From Whitmania pigra (lineage: Eukaryota; Annelida; Clitellata; Hirudinida; Haemopidae), in contig JAJTWR010000371.1 of the NCBI GenBank assembly GCA_021613335.1, forward strand, positions 622,001 through 686,000: 64,000 nucleotides of DNA. The letters are read 5' to 3'. The notes under the pieces are model-generated. The model did no database searches and had not been told where the DNA came from. It was given only the letters and a program-made list of their open reading frames with translations. This document shows, one piece after another, positions 40,917-64,000 of the stretch; position 1 is the first letter of the stretch; each line of letters starts with the position of its first letter. The translations under genes and the position numbers were made by a program.

Positions 40917-43900
40917 TCACCTGTGGAAGATAAAATAATAATGGTTATGAAGTAATAAATTCTATCTTAGCATTTACTCAAGCTGTGAAAAGCCAAAAGA
41001 GAAATCACAAATTGCCTAGCTGCTTTGCTTTTTGTGCAACTGCTATTTAAGTAGAAAACGGATTGTCCTCATTAAAATATCAGTTTATTAAGACTAAGTA
41101 GTAATATCAAAATATTAAAACTTATTGAAAACTTCCATTTTGCCTGAAAATCTTTATTCATATAGACACGAATTGTTATAAATATGAAGATAGATGTGCA
41201 ACAAAATCTTACCTTGGAATGGATGGCAAAGAATGGGGGCATGTGCTGAAGCTGTGGTCGTTGCTGGCACAGTTAGGGCACATTGCCTTACCACCGGCAT
41301 CGGCTGTCACCCTCCTGTCATAAAGTAAGACCTGAGGAGCGTAGGTTGCCACGGACGGGTTGTTGGCGAGAGGTGGAGGAGGTATCGTTGGGTCGAAGTA
41401 GCAAGCTTGGGGTGCTTGGGAGTTCAACTGATCGGAGCAAACTAACGACTGGATGCCGTTGTTGGATTGGAAAGTAGCCATCACTAAAGGCGTGCCTTGA
41501 GCAAAGTAAGAGGGGGTCATGCCTCTAGGAACAGACGAATGATACCTCAGAGAGCCATTACCGTTGGCGGCATTGCCAGGGTAGAGGACACCATTGCTGG
41601 CCCTGTTTACGATCGCCGACTGCGTCGAAAGGCTACTCCTGAAGCCGTAGTAAGAGGCAGGATTCAAGATGGCTTGAGCGTACTCTGCCGGATAATGGGC
41701 AAAGTACTGCGTGTAGTAGCCCTGTGCGGGCTGAGCCACGGAGGTGGCCATGTTGAGATGTTGCAAGTTGAAGGCACCAGGAGGAGAGCCAGAAGATTGT
41801 GACTGCTGCTGTTGTTGTTGATTGTGCAGCTGAAGTTGTTGTTGCTGGTTGCTGTGGAATGTCTGTTGTTGGTATTGTTGCTGGAATGTTGCCTTTGTTT
41901 GTGTCTGGAGTTGGAGAACTGCAGGGTTCAGTTGCTGCAAGCGACCATGCTGGAAATTAGCATTCCAATTGAAGTGATTATTATTCTGCCTGGACCTGTG
42001 ATCTCCGTGGCTGGTCCTTCCATTATTTCCGTTGTTGTTTTTGAAATAGCAGTTGCGTGGAACGTGTCCGTTCGAATCGGAATGAGTTCCTCCGACATTC
42101 GGCTGGTGCCTCTGATAGTCTGTCAAACCTCTGTGTCCGCCCTGAATCGTCGAATTGCTTCCGTTCCTGTGTCTCGAGTGATTGAAATGGTTTCTCGTGT
42201 TCCGGTAACTCCTGCCCGACGAATTGGAAAGGGACGTGCTGGCGTCGCTGTTTGCGGCTTCGACGGGACTCTCCGACTTCTCTTGCAAAGATCCTCCTTC
42301 GTTGGCCAATGACATTCCATCGGAGTTCTTGTTGCCAACACAACTGGAAGCTTTAAGAAGTCGGCTTGAATTCTTATCATTGTCCTCGTCTCTGGTTGAG
42401 CTTTGTTCTTTCCAGCCCTTTTCGACTTCGTCTCCCTTAAACATGGGCAGGAGGGACGAAGGAAGATAGGGGGGCATGGAAGATCGCCTGTCTGAGACGG
42501 GTTTCGTCGGAGCGGCATCGTCCTTGAACTCGAGGAGATCGGGGAGGAAACTCTGGGAGAGCTCTCCCTCTGCTTGCGACACGTTGCAAGAGTCGTCGGC
42601 ATCTTTGACGCAGTTTTCAATTGCAGAAGAGTCGAGGGGAGCCTCAATTTTTACCGGAATGTCGAGGACGGGAGTGGACGCATCTGCACCTCCGTTCTGC
42701 ACCGGTTCCGGGATGACGAAGGGCAGAAGAGGTTTCTGATTGCCTCCAAGTGATCGCCTCTTTTCCTTGGCAAACTCCACCTCATCGTCATTGAGGAAGT
42801 TACTAGATATGAGTTTATCGAAGAGAGATGAAATCTGTGGCCTGGAAATACTCGGAGTGGCAGATTCAGCTGGCGACTGGGGATTAGAAATGCCATTTGT
42901 AGTCGGAGTCGCTTTCTTGGACACCGATTGTGACCATAAATCACTCGGTCTTTCATAAGATGTCGACTTCATGTCGAAATTGTGATTAGCTTCACCCAAT
43001 TTTTCAGTCGACTGATCTTGACTTTGCGACTCACAGATGTCTTCTAAAACCTTGGCTTCAATGCAAACGACCCTGCCAGAAGAACGTCTTCTGTCTTGGA
43101 CCTCAGGTTTCGGGACGACTCTGGCAGTTTCGCTAGTCCTCCGGTCTGAACTTTCTTTGCAGGAGTCGTGGCTTTGGATCTCGCTGCTTTGGCTGGATGT
43201 TGCTATCGGCATTGGACCTCCGGCAGGAATGACTTTTACCACCTGGGTGACCTTGACCGAAGTCGTTGAAGGTTGGGGGTCTGAAAACTCAATGTATGTG
43301 TTCCTAGGGGAGGATACAAGATGCTGGGGTATGCTTCCTTCTGTGATCTTCTCGGAACTGTTGTTTCTGTGAGAATCGGTTTATCTTAATGATGCTCATG
43401 TGGAACAACTAAAGAATGTTACGACTGCCAATACTAATGCTATTAATAATGAAATGAATAATTCTAACAACAGAGACAATTCACAATTTCTTATTAAATA
43501 ATTTCAGCCACCGAAAGCAAATGCTCCATACCATGATGCTAAACACGTACAAATGTAAGGAGCTTTAAAATAAGCACAGTTGTAATGCCAATTTCTTAAT
43601 CAGAACTCAGAAAAGTATGGCTATAATATCTCAGAAGAAACCTAAACAGAACTGTCTTGACCAATCACAGCAGAGGAATCATGGAACTTACTGATTGTTT
43701 TCATTGCTCTCAGAGGATGCCCCATTTTGATTGGTGCTCGATGAAGAGGAGGATGAGGAAGACGATGACGATGACAACGTGGATGCCATTGAAGGGATTG
43801 TACTGAACTCCACACCAAGCTACAAAATGCAACATCATTTGTTTATTAAGTACTATTTCTTTACTAGCAATGGCTTAAAACTTTAAACAGAACTAATGCA

Positions 43901-45655
43901 AACCTTACACCTGATTAGTAAAATAAATAGCTTTTCACAAACCAAGACTTTGCAGTTAAGAGTTTTGCTCAGGTATTCAGCATGTGAATTGCAAGTTGTC
44001 AATGTTGCACAATTACAATAAATTATTTTAAAAGCATTCCTAAGGTTAAGTCTCTGAAATAAGTCAACAATCGTATTTCAAATCAAGTTCAACACTTGTT
44101 TGGCTTTCGAAATATTTTTTCAGAACCAAACGGAACATTATAAAAATAAACTTCAACAAGCAAAACCAATGTGACCTTCAAACTAAAAACTGTCATCACC
44201 TGCATTGTTAGCTATCCAATTGTACATTGAAATCTCAACATTTGCTCTTTGGAACATTGCAATGGCATATTCCAATTCTATGCCACAATATCATAATACC
44301 TACATGTGGTTTGGTATTTTGAATGTCAAAACACAACAACTTATCCTCAATCTCAATGTATAAGGTGCTCTGAGCTATCTTTCAGCCTCTCCTCTTGATA
44401 TCACAATCATAATTGCAGATATTATGTTTTCTTTTATAAGATGCAATTTAATTCAATGCTGCTTAAACATATTGAGACTTAAAATTCACTGAAGTTTGAA
44501 TATCATTGTACGATATATTATGAAAATATTCACAATTACCCTATTAATATTAACAGGCACATGTATAAGAGTTAGTTAAAGGTCAGAAGAATGATGAACA
44601 TGAAATATAGAAGCTCAAATATAAATTTTCACTTTCACAACCATTGATTTTTTTGCAAATTAAGTTAGGTTAAATAACCATAATGTTTGGCTTGTATTTT
44701 AAAACCGAAAGTATCTTTTATGTAGCTCACAGTTTAGTGACATAAAGAATACCATATCGGTAGATGAAACAACTCTGTAATTACAATTTCAATAATTCAA
44801 AAGTGCCATATTTAAAAATGCATTTTTTAAACAAAAACAATATAAATTTGGGACAGAAAAAGTTATTTAAAATTGCCTAATTACAACCTCGTTCACCATT
44901 AACAAAGAAAAGAATGACAACTTTGTAATTCAATATTTTACAACTGCACCATTTTTAATGGAAAACAAATCCTTAAAAACAATGCATTGCAAGCATTAAA
45001 TACGTGAGCACCTCCATACCTCGACAGACTCCAACGACGGAAACCTGGAAAAACCTGCCAGGGATTGCTCTGAGCCCAGACGCTCGTCCGGTTGATTGAA
45101 CATGCGCTGGAGTCGTTTGAGGTGAGCGTGCAGCTCGAAGCGAGAATTGAAGCTGAAGGCCGAGTGATGGGAAGCCATGGAGAAGAGAAGCAGCACGTCA
45201 CCGATCGGGGGCAGCTCCTGGTCAGCGTTCTTCGTCCCGAGCTCGCCCTCGGGCACGCAGCTCGTGCTTTCGACCCTTCGCACGATTTCTTCCAGTATCC
45301 TGGTCATCAGCCTCGCACCGTTTATGTTGTCCTTCCTGAGGAAGCTTGTGAACAGCACTGCCTGTCCTATGATTTCGTCCAAGGTAGCTTCAGGTCTCGT
45401 TAAGCTGGAAAGGCGCTTGCAGTCGTTGGCTTCGGACTCGACTCTTTGGTAAGTGCGCAAACTGTTGGCCGCTAAGTCCTCCAAATAAGTCAGCACGAAG
45501 CGCATCTCGGTCGGAGTCAGGTATCTGAACATTTCGACCATCAATTCTATCCTTTCACGGCTCTCGGCCTTTTTGAAAGCGTCCAAAATTTGACCAGCGC
45601 TCGGCATTTCTGTAGTTTGACTAGTCGAAAGTGCTTTCAGTTTTAATATTTCCAA
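40917..45655 (-). CDS. ZCCHC14-like: ZCCHC14/ZCCHC2-like zinc-knuckle protein (4 exons, 973 aa)
   Basis: Coding exons: 45020-45655, 43692-43819, 41213-43366 and 40917-40920 (2922 nt, in frame). The N-terminal ~200 residues match the shared ZCCHC2/ZCCHC14 region: RIELMVEMFRYLTPTEMRF, VLTYLEDLA, then LLFSMASHHSAFSFNSRFEL near residue 160. A long low-complexity middle is rich in Ser, Asn, Gln and His. The C-terminus carries one CX2CX4HX4C zinc knuckle: C951, C954, H959, C964. No PX or SAM domain was recognised, unlike the human proteins. Human ZCCHC14 (about 950 aa) recruits TENT4 poly(A) polymerases to particular RNAs; applying that role here is inference. The last coding exon holds only the third base of the final Arg codon plus TGA. 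A minus-strand AATAAA lies at about 40493-40498. The start is the first ATG of exon 1; a second ATG at codon 17 (MPSAGQ) is an alternative. Confidence 0.85.
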
Positions 45656-48600
45656 CGTAAGGCGTACTTCGCTTAACTGTAAGCGCGACCTCGTTTCTTT
45701 GCGGAATGCCGAGTTTGTTTTGACTCGAAGCTTCAGTCGACAACTTCCATTAGTGCATGTTAAAATTTGTCGCTAAGCATTTACGGACCATAATTTGCGT
45801 GTTTAGCAGACGTAAAGGTAACAAGATAAAAATTCGACTAGAAAATGAACGACTTCTCAGAGCACCGTACATTCACGAAAGAGAATTCAACTTTCGTTTC
45901 TTCGCATGTGCTTTAGAAAACACAGTTTGCAATGTTCAAACAATTATTAAACAATTAACTGTGGGTCAAATATTTATATTTTTAAAATTAACAAACGGAT
46001 TTGTTTTGTTATATTTTTTGTTTCTAAATACAAAGACCGATACAACTAAAATCTTTCAACTTTATTTGTTGAACAATGTCAAGTGTATTCATTTTTTAAC
46101 ATTATTGAATAAATTTAAATTAACGCTTTATGATTTTTCAAAAATTTTAATGTTTTTATCTCGATATTTCAGAAATTTCAAAATTAAAAATGTAGAAACT
46201 ATAGAATTAAAATTATATTTAATGGTGTTGTTATGTTATAATTTTATTTAAGTTTTAAACGTGTAAATTAGCTGAAAGTTGTTTAAGGTAAACCTGAAGG
46301 TTCAAATCCAGGTCTAGAAGATGCCGTCTAACTAGAGGGCATAATTTTAAATTTTGTAAAGTTTTGTCAATAAATTTAAATAGTTATCTTACTGTTTTTG
46401 AGTAGATTATTCGTCACTTCTAAATTTCTGTCAGCGCAATCACATTCAAAATGTATTTATATTAATTTATTACAAGAAAGTTTTTAAATATATTGCAAAA
46501 TTTTTTATGATTTTGGACAAATACATCTTTATTTTTTATTTATTTGATTAAAGTCCGTTGCATAACTAAGTTGATTTGGACTGTCGGGTTCATCACCAGC
46601 ACTTCACAGGTAATAAAGGGTGATGATGACAAGTCAACATTATTTACTTTATGTTTTTTTTAATCACCGACTTTCAAAATTTTAGGCAAAACTGAACGTT
46701 CTAGATTAATTTTTTAACGGCAACCTTCTAAAATATTCTATTCTCGGGAAATTAGTATCGTGGCCCACTACAATGGAATGAGGTGTTTCGTTTGACAAGT
46801 CTCATCTGCCTAGGCGTCTATGAAAACATTTTCACTTGAATAATGTGAGCCGATGATATAACATGATATGATATTTGACAACATTATTGACACGATAATA
46901 TAATATGTTATTTTATGATAATCTTTAACTTAATAATTTATTTATTTGTTTAATAAAAGTTAATTTAAGTTGGTACGATTTCATCCTACCATTTTCTGAA
47001 TATTTCTCTTACAATAGCATACAAATGTGTTCTTAAAAAAATTCGATTTTCTCTGTTTCCCTTGATGAGGTCATTTCTCAGCTGTGAACAATTAAACTCC
47101 TCCCACTCCAAATTTGCGCGTGGATCCAAGAAAACTAACAGAATTCCAATTCGATTTTCGATCAAAAACATTTTTTTTTGTCGCAAATGCAATTTTATGG
47201 CACAAAAATGAACTCCTATTGTGCTTTATAAAATGAATATGACCTTTACTCTCAGTAATGAAGTTGTAAAACATTTTTAGATGAGCCACCGAACCATTCG
47301 GTTTTCTGTCCTGGTCAGCAGCGTAGTTAAACTTGTAACATTTAGATCCATGTGTATTATTGAGATCAGTTTGTATTTTTAACATTTAACCTATCATGCG
47401 ACGCCTTAATCTTCATGATTTCGACTCTCTCTAAACCAACAATATTTAAGAGTATCAGATTATTTTTAATTTCTCATCACAAACAAATAATAATAATGAT
47501 AATAATGATAACAATAACAATAATAATGGTGATGACGATGACGACGACAATGATAATGAAAATGATAATAATACAATGAATAAATTAATCAGTATCTCAT
47601 TATATTTGAAGCTATTGGCAACAGTTGAATTTCAAATCTCAGATCACAGAGGCGTCTCCCGCTTTGTACGTCTTTCAAGACATTCTTCAGAATATGAGAT
47701 GTGCATCAGGATGTCTGTTAGGATTCAAACAAATAAATTATTACACAACATATCTTAATGTATAAATTATTACACAACATATCTTAATGTATAAATTATT
47801 ACACAACATACCTTAATGTGTAAATTATTACACAACATATCTTAATGTATAAATTATTACACAACATATCTTAATGTATAAATTATTACACAACATATCT
47901 TAATGTATAAATTATTACACAACATATCTTAATGTATAAATTATTATACAACATACCTTAATGTGTAAATTATTACACAACAAAACTTAATGTATAATTA
48001 AAATAAACAAACTTATTCTTAACGCTTCATAAATAACATATTGTAACATTTCATTGCCTATCTGGATTTAACTTGAAACAAACATCAATTACATACCAAC
48101 AAAACGATTTGTTCTGAAGTCACAAAATTTAAAAAGCATTTTTCAAAAGACGACATTTATTTGCAGCATATTTAGACGTAAATGAAACAAAAGGTTTCTT
48201 TAAATAAATAATTATTACTTTTCTCAGATTAAATTCATTTTTTATATAAATATAAAATTATTATATAATAAAAATCCATTCAAAAGACTATTCTAAAGGG
48301 CATGATGCCAAAGGCAAGTCCTATCGTTTACTGAAGAAGTTCAAACATTAGGAACGACTTACGTCATTATAAATTATTATAAATGCATAAAAGTACAAAT
48401 TATTATAATTTTATTTTATTTCTTCCATTGTTGAGCAGAACAAGAAATAAGCAATATAAATATAAAAAAACAAAATTATGTCCGCTCAAGGGTTGATCCT
48501 AGGGGATTAGTACCCCACTCTCTGGACAGCCCATACCATCTTTAAAAAACCTATGAATTGTGACTATGGGTCTATTATTTGTGAACGAAGAGTGAAATGA

Positions 48601-50398
48601 TGGCGAAACAATAATAAAGTGTTTGAGCATTATAACTTACTTTCTATTGAATCCCTTCTGAAAAATAGTGTTGAAAAAAATTTAAATTAATCATTTAATT
48701 AATTAATCACTCAATTGTTTAATTATTTACTAATTTAATCAATTAAATCAATCATTCAGTCACTTGAATTTTTCAAATTTTCAAATTTCCAATTTCCAAT
48801 CTCGACATTAAAAATAATTAACGAATAATTTAATTAATAAAAAATTAATAAATTAAGAAGTAAAATGTACCTGCTGTGTGGAGTTGCGTCATTGGACTCC
48901 ATGGAGCTTGGAACGAAGTACTTGATGCCGTCTGACAGGAATTAATGAATTAAAGGAATTGAGAGAAATATTTAAGTAATTAATGGAATTAATGGAAGTA
49001 ACGAACTGGATTGAATTAACAAATTAATTTCATTTAATAATTTTAATAATTTAATTCAATACTTTAATTAATTTAATTTAATACTTTTATTAATTTAATA
49101 ACTTTAATAATTTAATTAATGAATTAATTTCAATCAATTAAGTAATTAATGAAATTGATGAAATAACATAGTCGATTGAATTAACTGAAATAATTGAAGT
49201 AATGAAAATAATTGATAAGGTTGAAATAATTAAATTAATCAAAATGATTGAAATATTGGAATGAATGAAACTAGTGTTTTTTGACTTGTCACATGCAGTA
49301 AATCTTAGGTTCTTCCACTGCCTTTATTAATTTTAACTGAACTAAGGTAATTCGGCCATATTCTCACTAATATATACATATATAAAATATATACATAATG
49401 TATGTATACATATACATATATATATATATAATATACAACTTATTCGATTCTTTATATCGATTATTTTGTTGCTAATATTAATGTTCATTTTTTTACCAAA
49501 ATTGGTTTATGGTAAATATCAATGCATGAATTAATTAATTAGAATTATTTTGGTTTGTAAAATGTGAAAAATCTCCCTTAATTAACATGTATTTATTGGT
49601 TTATGTTTTCAGTCAAACCATTGGAAGTGTTGGTTGGTTTCAATCAACCAAACGATTGAAAGTCTTCAACCGATCCTCAGAACAAACGAATACATTCCTT
49701 CATCTTTTTAATTACAGCCTCGGGAACGTCACTTGCATCTGGATGTGCTTATTCATCCGCTCTTCACTCCTTCTTTCATCCTTTCACTTCTCACTCCGCT
49801 AACTCATTATCCCATCTATTCAATTTTTGAACATCCCTGATTTTACGGTTGATTTTTCTTTTACAATCGCCAGCTTTGTTGCCAAATCCTCGCATAAATT
49901 CAAGCAGACAACTGAACTGTCAAAGAGGAGAGAAGAAATTTTCTTCTCCACGAATTTGATTGGTTACAACTTTCCATTTGCCGTTCATGTTTTGTGTTAC
50001 CGTCCAGCCTTAAGTCGCATTTACTATATTTTGAAACGTTTTCTGGTGTTGTCTACATTTAATCATAATCACTTTCGTTCCTTTCGAATGTTAATAGGAA
50101 AATCGTTAATGGAAAATTTTCTATTTAATTTACTAGAGCCCGTTTAAATAAAAATGAATAATTGATTAAAATTATTCCCTAATCTTTGAAAAATATTAAT
50201 CACTTTGTAATGTAATAATTTAGAGACAATGTTATAGATACATCTTTGTTGCAATTGCACAACTATAGACGCTATAGATGGAATGACATTATGAAGGTAG
50301 ACATTATTTTTCTAATAATGACCTTAACATCAATTAAAATAATTTACGAAAGGTTCATGTGATTACTCTTTGCCTGAGCACAAGCGTCATTGAAATGA
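45656..50398. other. Intergenic region between the ZCCHC14-like and Ig/FN3 receptor genes
   Basis: No exon was recognised. The 164-codon plus-strand frame at 45757-46251 lacks motifs and is AT-driven. A tRNA-like B-box occurs near 46290-46310. The 29-bp minisatellite lies at 47731-47998. 48660-49260 is rich in AATTAAT-type sequence, and 49370-49435 is a (TA/CATA) stretch. Part of 49600-50398 may be 3' UTR of the receptor gene. Confidence 0.5.
47731..47998. repeat. 29-bp minisatellite, about 9 copies
   Basis: The unit begins TATAAATTATTACACAACAT and ends ATCTTAATG. About nine near-identical copies lie head to tail. Two variant copies share the same changes (ACCTTAATG followed by TGTAAATT), which shows that a sub-block was duplicated. 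The last copy decays (ACAAAACTT). Confidence 0.95.
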
Positions 50399-63625
<13,227 letters not shown>

Positions 63626-64000
63626 CTGAAAGGTTGGGTTCGTTTATTAGCGGAGTGCTATTCATTGGAAGAGTGTTCGATGAGCGAGAGGTTCTGTGTT
63701 CAAAACCTAATGCTGGCAGGAATATTAGTTTGGAGGCTTTTTAAAAACAGTTTTTTGCTTTTATTTTTCAGTGTTCTAATACTAATACTAACTGCGACAT
63801 AAATAATTCAACTAAAATGGATATACTGAAAATTAATATTATCAATCAAGTTTACTAGAATTATTAATGTACAACAAAAATTCGCGTTATTAATGTGGTC
63901 AATGCTCTGCTGAGCGTGCATTCGGGCCGCTTGTGCGCATGTCTGACGCATGATTGAATGGAATCATCTGAGTAAGTGAATGGGAGACTAGAGATTCAAA
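63626..64000 (-). other. Receptor intron running off the window
   Basis: The first visible exon starts in phase 1, so an upstream exon must exist beyond the right edge. Nothing recognisable lies in this stretch. Confidence 0.6.

Noticed and set aside
41497..43372. Several plus-strand frames of 70-166 codons
   Set aside because: Antisense shadows of the large ZCCHC14-like coding exon; composition mirrors the coding strand.
45757..46251. 164-codon plus-strand open frame
   Set aside because: AT-rich composition, no motif, no splice partners, and immediately upstream of the ZCCHC14-like start; most likely chance.

Overview
The window is eukaryotic nuclear DNA from an invertebrate animal. It is AT-rich, its genes are split by short GT-AG introns, and it is unusually loaded with simple repeats: (AAT)n, (ATC)n, (CACT)n, (GAAT)n and (GGAT)n, some over 500 bp. 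Conserved genes (cytoplasmic poly(A)-binding protein, SUGCT, GRXCR1-type glutaredoxin, a ZCCHC14/ZCCHC2-type protein) place it in Bilateria. A lophotrochozoan such as an annelid or leech fits the style, but that is inference from gene structure and repeat content. No bacterial, organellar or viral signature was seen.

Layout. 1-5465: no gene recognised; microsatellites and a cluster of CCAAT boxes. 5466-9923: GRXCR1-like gene. 9924-13103: intergenic, with a (GAAT)n tract. 13104-25146: complete 14-exon SUGCT-like mitochondrial CoA-transferase gene with a 5.3-kb intron. 25147-29578: no gene seen. 29579-34493: a segment bounded by terminal inverted repeats that contains an intact intron-rich gene of unknown family. 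35377-39886: complete 12-exon PABPC gene. 40917-45655: 4-exon ZCCHC14/ZCCHC2-like gene. 45656-50398: intergenic, with a 29-bp minisatellite. 50399-63625: eleven exons of an Ig/FN3 transmembrane receptor whose 5' end lies off the right edge; its introns hold very long (CACT)n, (AAT)n and (CAT)n tracts and a 446-bp miniature copy of the 29.6-34.5 kb element.

All six genes are on the minus strand. They share no obvious pathway: a CoA-transferase, an actin-bundle-type glutaredoxin relative, two mRNA-tail-related proteins that happen to be neighbours (PABPC and a ZCCHC14 relative), and an adhesion/signalling receptor. Exon models were built by hand from splice sites and reading phase. Every internal junction given for the five recognised genes keeps frame, which is the main evidence that they are intact. 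The most novel item is the TIR-bounded segment at 29.6-34.5 kb with its 16-exon unidentified gene.
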